Below, one piece after another: positions 33,932 through 44,858 of a stretch of DNA of 64,000 nt. A program made the position numbers and the translations under genes. The notes under the pieces are model-generated. The model saw only the letters and a list, made by a program, of their open reading frames with translations, did no database searches and was not told the DNA's origin. Position 1 is the stretch's first letter. Each line of letters starts with the position of its first letter. The stretch is taken from assembly GCF_009389715.1 (NCBI RefSeq), contig NW_024067689.1, positions 248,001 through 312,000 of the forward strand, written 5' to 3'. This stretch comes from Phoenix dactylifera (taxonomy: Eukaryota > Streptophyta > Magnoliopsida > Arecales > Arecaceae).

Positions 33932-36900
33932 CACTACAACAAATGTTGGTTTTCCCGACTAACTTTTCCCGACGCTAGGGAAAAGCGTCGGTAAAGTTTG
34001 GCTCAGCGCCAACCTTTTCTGACGCTTTGGGTTAGCGTTGGAAAAGCGAAACAAACAACGACGCTCTAAAGCGTCGTTATAAGTTTGAGAAACAACGACG
34101 CTTATAAGCGTCGTTTGAAAACTTAAAACCCTAGCACCTCGCTCGATCGGCCCCCTCTTCTCATTTTCTATCTGCAACGACGCTCTAAAGCGTCGTTGCA
34201 AGTTTAAGAAACAACGACGCTTATAAGCGTTGTTAGAAAACTTAAAACCCCAACACCTCGCTCGATCGGCCCCCTCTCCTCATTTTCTATCTGCGAGCCC
34301 TAGCCCCTCTCCTCATTTCCTATCTGCGAGCGCGCCGACTTCCCCGCTGCCGTTGACCTCTCCTTCTGAGGTAAGCCCTAGCTCGATCGGCCCCCTCTCC
34401 TTCTGAGCCCTAATCTCACCTCCATCCCTAGCCCCGATCGGCGATCGAAGACTCCGCTACTCCGCCGCCGTCGACCTTATCGTCGTCTGAAGTAAGCCTC
34501 CTACTCCTCCTTCTCTTCCTTCTCCTCCTCCTCCTCCTCCTCCTCTTTATTTTCTTCTTGTCTTTAACTCTCGCCCGGCCCCGTCTCCTCATCCTCTGCC
34601 GGTCGATGCCCTAGCTGCGCGCCAACATCTCACCTCCATCCCGAGCGAGCCGTAGCTACTCCGCCGCCGTCGACATCGCCGTCGTCTGAGGTAAGTGATC
34701 CTCATACTCTCCGTAAAGAAATTTTCGGGTAAATAATTCCAATTTTCATATTACTAGCAGAAATTCATTGCTATTTGTATGGTATTTCTGATGATTCTGT
34801 CATAATAATGGAGTCTATTTCATTCCTTAGCATCAGGTGGTCTATTTTATCTAATTATTTCATTGATAGTCTGATTTGCGTCATTATTGCTGTTTATATT
34901 TCTCGACAATTAATCTTGAAGATAGCATTTGCATAGTATTCCTTGCTTTTGTTTATTACTTTTATTTGCTTTATTTGAAAGCAAAATCCTTGCTACCAAA
35001 TGCTCCAAAAGTTTTACAATAACAATAATAGTAATAATAAAGGGTTTCATTGTACATGTTGCTCAGTCTTGTCATTTTTTCTTGGATTACAACATAAGCA
35101 ATACCTCAAGGATTCTTAGATTTATTTCTAAGCTCAAACCCAGTTCATACTGTTCAGGCTTCTATCTTCGGCCCAAGCTCGGTGCTGCGGTCTTTTATTG
35201 AGTCAAGGGGCCGCCATTTGGAGAAGTCTTCTGGTCTTTAAATAGACTCCTCTGTTTTGGATTTTGAGAGAAAAAAATTGAAGTACAGCAGGAAGATATA
35301 TAAACATAGAGGAGCCATCTAGTGTTTTTTGGCTGTTAGTGACAAGATTTGATCTGGCTAGAATTTGATTACAAACTTATGTGACACCAAACAGGTCATG
35401 GTAATGACTTTAGACTTCATTTTGTAAGTTTGATCAAAATGACGTTTTGGATTCTAACCAAAACCTAGCGTTTATAAAGGCGGGCTGAGCCGATAGGATG
35501 AACAGGAGCAGCAATATAGGTGGCAATAATCTTATGATTAAATATTTTAAATTTTATATTTGAAGATAAATATACCTGTATTTTTGATGGTTGCACTCAT
35601 CTAATTTCTTTTTTTAATTGAAAGCTAAGAAGAGTTAGGTAAGCTAGGTAAAGTGAGTGCATTTATTATACTGGTTGAACATCTAGTTTGTCAAAATGTG
35701 AACATTCCACTGGATTTTCCTTATAATTGTAGAGATTTGCATGATTATGAAAAATCCTAAATAGGTTACCTTAGGTTAGGTTGAGTCAGGATAAAAGTAA
35801 TACCACTTTACTCTCATAAGTTTCTTGTTTTGTAATGCCTGATAGTCATGAGACAATTCAGTTTTCGAATACAAGTTAATGTTAAATAGTATTTCATAAA
35901 TTACGGACCTGAAATCCCTCATTGAAAATATGCAAAGCTATGATGGAGGTAGCTTGACATCAAGAGTAGATGGCAAACAAGTATTGATAAAGAAGATAAT
36001 CCGTATTCAGGGAATGTGCACTGCCTTCCAGATGTTAGAAAATCTATACAGCCTTATTACTACTAGTAAATGAGTCCCATTATTCAGGGACTGAGCCCCA
36101 TACTCAGTCCGGGTCCCAGTCTGAGCATGCCCCACCTGCTGATCGTCCAGACACGGATGATGTGGACGTCCTGGGTAATTTGATTTATAGTTTTTATATT
36201 AATTTCTCTTACAATCTAACTATTTTAAATCATTTATCTTTAATGGACTTGTTATTTTATAGATGGACTGGGGAGAGTGAGGAGAACACGAGGGCCCACT
36301 CGAGCACGGGACGTATGGAGCCTACCTGAGGATGAGAAGATTGTCGTCCATTGCAACGAACTGGGGCAGCCCATCAAGAATGCTGCAAGCATTTTATCCA
36401 CTTTTTTAGGATCAGTTGGGCGGAAGGGACAATTGTGTCCGCTCAACTATACGAAATGGAATGAAATGCTTCGTTCGTATAAGATTGAGCTTCTTAGAAT
36501 TGTTGAGGTAAAGAATTGAAGTTGCTTACTATTTTCAATTACTTTTTGATTTAACATTGATATAACATTTTTGACTTTGATGTAGACAAAGTTTGTCCTT
36601 TCTGCAAATAGCCATGATTGGGTGCTGAAGTCCATCAACCGCAAATGGAAAGAATATAAGGCAAAGCTAAAGGCGGATTGGAAGCACGAGGGCATGACTG
36701 AAGAGGAGGTGGCCCGTGTTTGTCCTCCAGATGTAATCTCTCATCAGTGGAAGGAGCTTGTCCACTACTGGTTTTCCGAGAGAGCTCAGGTTGTGTATAT
36801 TTTTTCAATACCTTAGATTGTATTTAATATTATTATAGATTAGAAATTTATACATTGTATAAATTACATTGTTTATTGTTTTTCGGGAAAGACATATTCC

Positions 36901-38444
36901 AATATTGGTAGAGCTGCTCGAGCATCGCAGACTGTTCCTCACACTTCAGGCTCCATGAGTTATGCGAGACGTAGAGCTGAATTCGTAAGTTTTTTTGAAA
37001 CTCTTTAAATTTATCTTAAATTATTCTATCATATAGCATGTATACTCGGGAAATATACTTTTTGTTGTAGGTGGATGATAATGGGAGGGAGCCTGGTAGG
37101 GTGGAGTTTTATAGGATGACTCACACCCACCAAGATGGCAGCTTTGTCCAGGAAGAGTCAAGAGATATAGTTGTATGTATTCATTTTTGACTTGTGCTGT
37201 ATTTTTTTTTTGTTCTATTATTCGCATACATTAATTTGATTTTTTTTTTGAGAGATATAGGATAGGGCAACAAATCTTATTTCAGAGCGCGCCGGGGGGT
37301 CATCATCATCCGACGCGAACAATCATATTGAAGCTCAAGTGCTTACTGAATTGATGGGTCCAGAGCGTTATGGTCGAGTGCGGGGTTACGGCGTTGGAGT
37401 TACCCCCACTCAGTTGTCTTCAGTGGGCACATATATAAGAAATACCAGAGAAGGTAGTAACACTGCAGAAGTTCGTCATCTTCAAGTAACTATTAAAGAG
37501 CTGAAGCAAAACCAAGCAAATTTGCAGTCTCAGCTTACGAATATTACATCCATGTTACAACGATTTCTACCTTCTCAGGTAATTAACTTTATTATATTTC
37601 AATACTTTACATATTATCAATTATGATATATGAGTTAATGTATCACATTATTCCTAACTTTTATGTTTTCTCTTTTTTTTTTTGTAGATTCCTGATTCTT
37701 CAAACGCTTGTAGACATGATGATGATGGAGCTGAATCCCGTCCCTGATGCATTCTAGATTATCTTTTATAAGTTTGATATGTATATGTTTCTTATTTTTC
37801 AGAGTACATTGTAATTTGCTTTTTCAGAGTACATTGTAATTTGTATGGCAGCTTTTCTGATACATGAGTTAAAAACATGGAGTTTTAATCAGATATATCA
37901 ATATTCATATTTTGAATGATCTGAATATTTGTGTCAATGTATCAATGTAATACAGGTTCATATTGTTATAATATATGTTTTGTAATTTGTATTTTATAAT
38001 ACTGATTATTATTTTATTTTTTTTAAAAAAAAGACAATTCCCGACGCTTTTAAGCGTCGGTAAAAAAGGTCGTGCTACCACCGGCAAAAAAAGGTCTAAT
38101 TCCCGGCGCTTCAAAAGCATCGGCAATTGAGCAATTTCCGACGCTTAAAAGCGTCGGGGAAAAGTTAATGCCGACGCTATACAAGCGTCGGTAAATCAGG
38201 AATTGCCGACGCAAAAAAGCGTCGGGGAAAATGCCCTGTCGGTTTATCGCCGACGCTATATAAGCGTCGGTAAATCCATGTTTTTGCCGACGCTTTACTC
38301 CAGCGTCGGCAAAAACTTTTGCCACACCGCTATATCCGACGCTTTGCCGGCGCTTGGCTTTGCGTCGGGGGTATTTTAGCCGACGCTAATTAGCGTCGCC
38401 AAAGCTCCACGAAAGCGTCGGGATAGGTCCTTTTTCCTGTAGTG
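33932..38444 (+). mobile_element. CACTA transposon with a TNPA-like gene but no TNPD
   Basis: The left end is CACTACAACAAATG, the right end reverse complemented is CACTACAGGAAAAAG. The duplication TAC flanks it (33929-33931, 38445-38447). Subterminal regions (33950-34240, 38038-38420) are packed with GACGCT.TAAGCGTCG-type inverted units, the probable transposase-binding sites. A spliced plus-strand gene lies at about 36067-37747. The space upstream (34380-36060) has promoter- and intron-like sequence but no TNPD (DDE transposase) coding region, so the element looks non-autonomous. Confidence 0.92.
36067..37747 (+). CDS. TNPA-like protein of the CACTA element (Transposase_24 / Ptta/En/Spm family), 5' end uncertain
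   Basis: Likely exons: 36067-36174, 36263-36507, 36586-36789, 36892-36984, 37071-37172, 37261-37578 and 37688-37747. Phases agree and give about 376 codons to a TGA at 37745-37747. The protein has an acidic start (APPADRPDTDDVDVL), NELGQPIKNAASILSTFLG and KWKEYKAKLKADW. It continues with PDVISHQWKELVHYWFSERA, a conserved ELMGPERYGRVRGYG block and a final coiled-coil-like segment (VRHLQVTIKELKQNQANLQS). This family binds CACTA subterminal repeats and assists the TNPD transposase. No start codon was fixed: the first listed exon opens in frame without a convincing ATG, so an upstream exon is likely. No internal stop is seen. Confidence 0.8.
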
Positions 38445-38447
38445 TAC

Positions 38448-39663
38448 CACTTGACAATGTTCATAGCTTGTTCACACATTACTGTGCACTACCACTGTCC
38501 TAGAGGTCCATGGCCATACCATCTAATACTCTATATCCATAGCCTACTCGTACACCATTGTACACTACGGCAACATTGGCATCCAAATTTACCCATAAGT
38601 AAATATATTTGACTAGCTAATCCTTGCATCTAGTTGTCCTCTCCTCAGTATGACCAACTTGGCCATCCTTGATCCTTGGCCTAGCTCTAAGGTACATAAT
38701 TTGATTGATAATTCATAAGCCGCACTTGTACTCCATAGCCGATCGGCTCTTATCGATCCCCACGAGAAATCACTCTACAATGCTCATGCGACTTGCCTAT
38801 TAGGATAGGCCAAGCCCTTGCCCAACTACCATTGCCTATTCACTCCATCATGGTGATACAATTGGAGAGAAGAAAAATTTTCATCAACTTTCTTAACTCG
38901 AATCTCATCAAAAAATTAGAACAAATAAAAAAAATTACGAAAGTAGGATTTACATCCTCTTTTTTTATTGATAATCGAAATCTATGATATATAGTCACAT
39001 TTATAAAGGTGAGGCCTACTCTTACACAATTCGGATTGAATTCCTCTTTCTAGTTCTAATAGAACTCTCTTTCCTAAAATAGACATGACTAGTAAAAATA
39101 AAGTAAAAAAAAGATAAAATTCTATAGGGATAGATCTTGACTTCTGCATTAATTTTGTGTTCTAATGTTCTACTGAATTCTTCACATATTAAGAGATACG
39201 TTCGATCATAATTTTTCTGAAAAGAAAACTTTCGATTTGATGGACCTGCTTCGAGGTCCAAATGGTGAAATTTTTGCATATTTCAACCATCTAAAGGGTT
39301 TGTGCTACATTGTACATTTTGAAAAAATATCCGATTTGAAAAAAAAACTATCTCAATCGAGCGTCATATGACCAAGTTATGACCTTCGAAAATTTGGCTC
39401 GTAGCTCAGCTTTCTGATGTGACAAATCTCACCTCAGACTCTATCTAGCTCTACTTATAGTGGCCAAATGATCCATATTGAGTTCCACTTGTGGTGACCA
39501 AAATTGTCCACATCGAGTCCGACCCATAGCGGCCAAAATAATCTATATATAATCTTACATGAAGTAACCACAATGGTCCATATCGAGTCTGATGATCCTT
39601 CTAAATCATATAGAGATCAAGAATGCATAAGACAACCTGGACAATTCCTCGAGAAGTAGCTTC
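38448..39663. other. Intergenic, no gene seen
   Basis: AT-rich sequence with short, unsupported frames. A GGCCAAA...GTCCACATCGAGTC-like pattern repeats loosely at 39450-39590. No element ends were found. Confidence 0.4.
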
Positions 39664-40089
39664 TTAAAGATTCCATCCATGCAATGTGATCAGCTCGTCC
39701 GACCAGCATTGCTCCGAACATCTCCATATGAGGCCATCCAAGCAAGGCACCATCTTGCATTGCAATTGTGCCACAACAGGTTTTTGTCCTACGGGCCTAG
39801 GGGAGTCGAGAACGTAATCGAAGCCTCGCACCCTTAAACCAAGTGGAATCCTTGAGTACCCATATATATTTTGGCGGTCAACTGCCTCGTCAAATATCAT
39901 TGTTCCCGAGTCTCCAAATACTATACCCCGACATCCACCCAATCTTGATCCCTCAGTAGCACCGTGGTGAGCCTGCAACAAAGTCTGCGGCACTTTGGCA
40001 AAGGCGGTATAGAGAACTAAGCAAGCAAATTCCCAAGTATCTGGACTAAGCGAAAATCTAGTATTGAAACTACCGTTCTCCATCTTCAT
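39664..40089 (-). CDS. Unassigned 141-codon ORF downstream of PHT1
   Basis: An ATG at 40089 (MKMENGSFNTRFSLSP) opens a frame of 141 codons on the same strand as PHT1, starting about 215 bp after its stop. I recognise no domain. It contains GGCRGIVFGDSGTMIFDEAV and SDELITLHGWNL, has no signal peptide or membrane segment, and lacks low-complexity sequence. It could be a captured or decayed gene piece, or chance. Confidence 0.25.
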   Translation of the reverse strand: MKMENGSFNTRFSLSPDTWEFACLVLYTAFAKVPQTLLQAHHGATEGSRLGGCRGIVFGDSGTMIFDEAVDRQNIYGYSRIPLGLRVRGFDYVLDSPRPVGQKPVVAQLQCKMVPCLDGLIWRCSEQCWSDELITLHGWNL

Positions 40090-40303
40090 TATATCATTTT
40101 TAACACACCTTCAATGCATCTCAGAGTTCCAATTTATCCCACGAAGACGGTATGAAGGAACACTAATTATTTACCCCCTCACAAAATATTATTATTGTAC
40201 GTGCAAATATATTAATAACCCACGCATTATCTGATCATCGCGCCTATTATTGTCTTCTTATATTAACGCAACCCAAGAGGAATCTAACCATCTCCCATCA
40301 ACA

Positions 40304-41863
40304 TCAACCTCTCCCTTCTCCGGCCTTCCCGTCTTCTCCGGCCCTCCCGTCTTCTCCAGAGATCTCCTCCAACGACCTCCCCTTGGTCTCCGTCACCAAA
40401 AACGTGCAGAAGAACCCTAACATATTTGTAAAAGCTAGCACGATGAGCGCACCCTTTATCTGGCTTGACTTCTCGTCCAATGTGAAGCTCTGCACGCCGA
40501 ACGCCGCGACGATCGCTCCGGCCTTCCCCGCCGCCGCGCTCAGCGCATGGCACGTCGACCGCACCCTAGTCGGGAAGAGCTCCGCCGGCAGCACAAACGT
40601 GGTGCTGTTCGGCCCAAAATTAGCGAAGAAAAACGTGGCGCCGTAGAGTGCAGCAAACAGCGTGTGGTTCTTGTCCTTGAGGTAGTCATACTTGATCCCC
40701 ATTATCAACATGAGCAGGGACATCATGAAGAATCCGACGAGCTGAATCAGATACCTTCCCATCTTCTCGATCAACAGCACCGTGACCCAGTAGCCGGGGA
40801 AGGTCCCGCACAGCGCGACTATGAACATGGCTTTCGACGTCTGGTACACTTCCCTAAGCGCATTCACGTTCTCCGCCGAGCTTGTGAGGTGCATCACCGG
40901 AAAAATGTCCTTCTGGGTGAGGTTCTGGCTGTAGAATGCGATGTCGAGCAGGAACCAGGTGCTCATCGTGCCGATGAGGTGCCGCCCGTGCCGTCTAAAG
41001 AACTCCCCCGACAGTAACCGGTAGTCGTTGGCAGATTTAAATTGGGCTACCTTTTCTTGATCAGCCTGTATCTCGATCTCGAGGACTTTCTCCATGTCGA
41101 GCGCCGCCTGCTTCGCGTTCCCGGCGATAAGTGCGGTGTACCGGGCGGTCTCGGGCATCTTCATGCGCCAGTAGTAGGTGATGAGCGCCGGGGCCGCGCC
41201 GAGCATGAGCACTATGCGCCACAGGAAGTCGGCCTGCGGCTGGGTGGAGTGGACGTGATCGGCGGAGAACGGTGGGGCCGGAAAGAAGTAGAGGAAGATG
41301 GCCGAGAGGGTCATGGAGACAAGGCCGGCGAAGATGATGCCGACGCCCTGCATGGCGAAGACAGCGGCGATGAAGGCACCGCGGGTTCTCTTGTTGGCGT
41401 ACTCAGACATGATGGTGGCCGAGAGGGGGTAGTCGCCGCCGATGCCGAAGCCGAGCCAAAAGCGGAAGAAGCAGAGGGTGGCCATGACGGACTTTGGGGA
41501 GGAGCCGAAGGAGAGGCCGGAGCCGATGGCGCAGATGACCATGAGGACGAGGGTGACGCCATAGACACGCTTGCGGCCTAGGCGGTCGCCGAGCCAGCCG
41601 AAGAAGAGCTGGCCCGTGAGGGTGCCGATGAGGGCGACCCCGATGACGAAATTGTTGACGTCGCGAGGGAGCTTTCCCGGCTTCATCTTGCCATCGTAGT
41701 AGTAGAGGCGGCCGAGGAGCTTCGATATGGTGCTGATGCAGAAGAGGTCATAGGCATCGGTGAAGAAGCCCATGCCGGCGATCACGATGGCCGTAACATG
41801 GTACCATTGGGTGCGCGCCTTGTCGAGCGCGTCGAGCACGGCGAGGTTCGGTGACGATGACAT
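40304..41863 (-). CDS. PHT1 family H+/phosphate symporter, PT11-like
   Basis: Single-exon gene of 519 aa, a plasma-membrane major facilitator that takes up inorganic phosphate with protons. The sequence shows TM1 with [13 protein letters not shown], the PHT1 signature [13 protein letters not shown] and a hydrophilic central loop after [18 protein letters not shown]. It also has [20 protein letters not shown] and about twelve hydrophobic spans. The start [18 protein letters not shown] and the end [12 protein letters not shown] resemble the mycorrhiza-inducible PT11 group of rice as I remember it; this subgroup call is inference. The C-terminus is short and repetitive ([16 protein letters not shown]). 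The ATG at 41863 is chosen because the frame further upstream lacks an ATG and passes through the TATA box. High GC and intact. Confidence 0.95.
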   Translation of the reverse strand: MSSSPNLAVLDALDKARTQWYHVTAIVIAGMGFFTDAYDLFCISTISKLLGRLYYYDGKMKPGKLPRDVNNFVIGVALIGTLTGQLFFGWLGDRLGRKRVYGVTLVLMVICAIGSGLSFGSSPKSVMATLCFFRFWLGFGIGGDYPLSATIMSEYANKRTRGAFIAAVFAMQGVGIIFAGLVSMTLSAIFLYFFPAPPFSADHVHSTQPQADFLWRIVLMLGAAPALITYYWRMKMPETARYTALIAGNAKQAALDMEKVLEIEIQADQEKVAQFKSANDYRLLSGEFFRRHGRHLIGTMSTWFLLDIAFYSQNLTQKDIFPVMHLTSSAENVNALREVYQTSKAMFIVALCGTFPGYWVTVLLIEKMGRYLIQLVGFFMMSLLMLIMGIKYDYLKDKNHTLFAALYGATFFFANFGPNSTTFVLPAELFPTRVRSTCHALSAAAGKAGAIVAAFGVQSFTLDEKSSQIKGALIVLAFTNMLGFFCTFLVTETKGRSLEEISGEDGRAGEDGKAGEGRG

Positions 41864-41930
41864 TTTTGCTAGCTTGCTAGCTTTCAAGACAGCCAACCTT
41901 GCGGGTGTGTCACAAAGAGAGGCATGGGGG

Positions 41931-41940
41931 ATTTTTATAG
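41931..41940 (-). promoter_or_regulatory. TATA box of the PHT1 gene
   Basis: The minus strand reads CTATAAAAAT about 70-75 bp before the ATG at 41863, leaving room for a short leader of roughly 40 bp. Confidence 0.7.
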
Positions 41941-42035
41941 CTGATTCTGGAGAGATCAAGAGCTAAGCTAAGAATGAGGGCGTCCATAACAAAGAGCTAA
42001 GCTAATAAACCGAGGAGGCTGAGGGTATTTAGGGA

Positions 42036-42043
42036 GCATATTC
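42036..42043. promoter_or_regulatory. P1BS element (PHR1-type binding site) upstream of PHT1
   Basis: GCATATTC fits the imperfect palindrome GNATATNC on both strands. It lies about 100 bp before the TATA box and 173 bp before the ATG. This is the recognition site of PHR MYB factors that switch on phosphate-starvation genes. One site of this size can occur by chance, but its place in front of a PHT1 gene supports it. Confidence 0.65.
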
Positions 42044-42188
42044 TCCATGGTCCGTTTCACATAGAGTTCGTCGGAGGGATATCTTTTCTAGCATCGAGGT
42101 TTGTTTTTATCTGGTTTTTTTTCCTTTGATGGCTTTGCTTTTGTCTAAGTTTGGAAGGGAGGGAGAGATTGGCTGCGCCTTTGATTAG

Positions 42189-42670
42189 GGGTTCGTTTGG
42201 TTCGCGGAAAAAGAAGGAGGGAAAGAGTGGTCAACGAAAAAGTAATGAGATGTCTCTTGTTTGATTAGAGTTTTCAAAGGAGAGAGACGAAAAAGTTGTA
42301 TTCCTATGGAAATATGATTTCCACATTTCATGGAAAAGTCTTTTCCATAAGAAACATGGAAAAGTTTCTTTTCCATGAGGCGGGAATCACTATATTTTTA
42401 CTTTTTCCCAAAAAAACCCTTCAGCATTAAAGAAGCATTAATAAGGCATTAATGACCTAATTTTTATTAAAGGCATAATAGGAATTATACATAACTTTCC
42501 CAGGAAAGTGGATGGCCAACCAAACATAAGCACTTTGGAAATTTGTCACTTTCCTATGGTCAATCAAATATGCCAAAAAGACTTTCCTAGATATTCTCTT
42601 ACTGGGAATTTGTTTCCCAAAAATTCATATTCCTAGGAGAGAAAATGCTTCCCGCAAACCAAACGAGCCC
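42189..42670. mobile_element. MITE copy 2 (482 bp) in the PHT1 upstream region
   Basis: It starts GGGTTCGTTTGGTTCGCGG and ends AAACCAAACGAGCCC. The duplication TAG flanks it (42186-42188, 42671-42673). It is clearly the same family as 33015-33483. It sits about 325 bp upstream of the PHT1 ATG, beyond the P1BS and TATA sites. Positions 42674-43469 show no gene; the last part should be the phytocyanin promoter. Confidence 0.9.
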
Positions 42671-43469
42671 TAGATGTAAGCTGTCGTTTGGTTAAATGCT
42701 GGGGTTGTCTCTTTTTCTTTTTTATTCCCTTCCTATCCTGAAACAAATAATCCTATAAGAGTGTATGAACAAATTTTCTTAAATCGTCTTCTCTTGTCAA
42801 GAACAAATTAGTGTGTCCCAAGTGTGACAGTGTAATAGTCCTTAAATCGTATGTCTTCTCTTCTCACGATATGCAGAAATTAATCCTCTACAATATTCCA
42901 AGCTCCGGAAATTTACTAATACCCATTCACAATAAATTATGATAGAGCAAAAAAACTTTAGCAAAATATACGTATTTTTCTCATTTAAATCCAACCACCT
43001 TGTGAATTAGATAAGGTCCAAATGAACTTAAACTAATAGACCTGTGCCACGTTCCTAAGTTATCATAATTCCTGCAACAAGAGCTATGGAGGATTGGATT
43101 CAATACGACTGCTCGATCATTTTTAAACTCACTCAACTTGTCTTCAAAAAAATTGAAGTTAAGATCAGCAGAGAAACTTCAATTTTTGATGAGGAGTAGG
43201 AAAATTTCATATCAATAAAGGAATAAGCTGTGAGGCATATAACAATCACAAACCATTGAAACAGGAAAGTACATTTTTTAACCTAAAATAGATGTGAGGT
43301 TGTTCCTTCCGGGTGGTTTGTGACTTGTGATGGATGTTAAATTAACCAAAAACAGCAGCTGAAATAGAATAAAGCCAATGGATGTATACATCCCTTTCTT
43401 TCTTGTTGCCAGGATTCTTTCCTTCTTCCTTGGCCTCAGAAGAAAAGGTTCCAGAAAGGAGGGAAGAAT

Positions 43470-44858
43470 ATGATGAGGACCCACACCCTCGTTTTACTTT
43501 TGGCCATCATTGGTTGCGTTCTGAAAGGTACGTTAGGCCACAAGAATCACGTCGTTGGGAGCAGCTTGGGGTGGACTGTTCCCCCTAACAAGACCTTCTA
43601 CCAGGATTGGGCTCAGAAAAAGCTTTTTGCTGTGGGAGAGAGACTTGGTGAGTATTTGACCCAAAGGCCACCTTGTTGAATTTGATAATTGATTTATAAC
43701 ATCTCTCATAGCCAATCGATAAATTTCTTCAGTGCAAATCAGACATTTATGCAATTTATAAAGATTTCTGCAAAAAGAAAAACCTTCTAATTCTCAATTT
43801 CATTTGATAAAAAAATATTTTTTCATCTTCGCATGCAAGAATATTGCTTTCGTTTTGCACTTTAATACTGAATAATTATACCTGTGTCTTGTGTTTATGT
43901 ATGCATGTGGGAGCTTTGAACCATCTTCTCCTCATATGAGGATAACATCCATCGAAGTCCAAAAGAGTTCATTCCGGTAAAAAATAAATAAAAATAAAAA
44001 TCAATGTATAACAATCCAGGGCCTCACCCAAAATAGTTAGTGGGGAATAACTGATGTACAATTAAACACACGTCCGCATGGGTCTTCACATACTCCTACC
44101 ATTTAAGCCCTAACGTCCTCATCAGGGTAAAAGTTTATATCCATTTAAATCTAATCATAAGCACCACGATCAACCCGTAGTCAACTCTAATAAATTTATG
44201 CTGCAGTATCCCCTAATCCACATAGATTATAAGCTAGCTTCGCTCTGATACCATTTGTTAACAATCTAAAACCTCATCCAAAATGGCTATCCGGAAGGTA
44301 TTATTTGGGTTCTTTAATCTTATATAAGAACTCAAAATCTACCTAGTGAATAACCGATGTAGGATTAAATACACGCCCGCATGGATTCTCACATATTATT
44401 TTTCTAAAAAATTCTAATTTTTGATTTTTTTTTTTTTTTTTGTGAATTATTGATCAGGGTAAAATGATTCGAATCTTGGTGGACTAAATCTGAATCCAAA
44501 ATTTGTGATATGTGCTGCAGTGTTTCCTTACAAGGTAGGGGTGCATAACGTGATAGAGGTACCAAAGGAGGACTTCGAAAACTGCACGCAATTCAAAGTC
44601 ATCGAAAGGCACCATGAAGGACCACTGATCCTAGAGTTGACAAAGCCTGGTCCTCACTATTACTACTGTGGGGTTGGGCTGCACTGTGAGCTTGGGCAAA
44701 AGCTCGCTATCAATGTCTCTGCCGAAGCTCCTGCGGCCGTAAATATTTTCACCCAAAGCCCTGCTCAAGCTCCAAGCCAATCATCTGCTAATATCGTTCC
44801 CTTGGCTGCTCCACTTGCGGCTCTCCTCATGTACGTGTTGCATTATCTCTTCATGTGA
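43470..44858 (+). CDS. Stellacyanin-like phytocyanin, GPI-anchored
   Basis: Exons 43470-43647 and 44521-44858 (GT-AG, phase 1) give 171 aa. Residues 1-23 (MMRTHTLVLLLAIIGCVLKG...) form a signal peptide. The plastocyanin-like domain has VGSSLGWTVPPNKTFYQDWA. Its copper ligands fit His68 (GVHNV), Cys109 (YYYCG), His114 and Gln119 (LHCELGQK). Gln as axial ligand marks the stellacyanin type. Cys81 and Cys115 would make the disulfide. A Pro/Ser-rich linker (about 130-150) and a hydrophobic end suggest a GPI anchor, placing the protein on the outer plasma membrane or wall. Its electron partner is unknown. The start could also be the second ATG (43473). The 873 bp intron contains TRIM C. Confidence 0.92.
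44005..44393 (-). mobile_element. TRIM C inside the phytocyanin intron
   Basis: Same family as TRIM A and B, on the minus strand. The 5' LTR is 44256-44393 (TGTGAGAATCC...TTGTTAACA). The primer-binding site TGGTATCAGAGCG is at 44241-44253. The 3' LTR (44005-44090) is shortened to 86 bp by an internal deletion of about 50 bp. No clean target duplication is left. It lies in antisense orientation to the host gene, which keeps its splice sites. Confidence 0.85.

Noticed and set aside
38870-39260. Possible plastid-derived insert
   Set aside because: The AT-rich style resembles plastid spacer DNA, but no plastid gene or tRNA could be recognised. A search against plastid genomes would decide.
40547-41581. 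Long plus-strand frames opposite PHT1
   Set aside because: They are antisense shadows of a GC-rich coding sequence with no recognisable domain.
41864-41959. Longer PHT1 N-terminus
   Set aside because: The extension would begin at a TTG and runs through the TATA box; the ATG at 41863 gives the typical PHT1 start.
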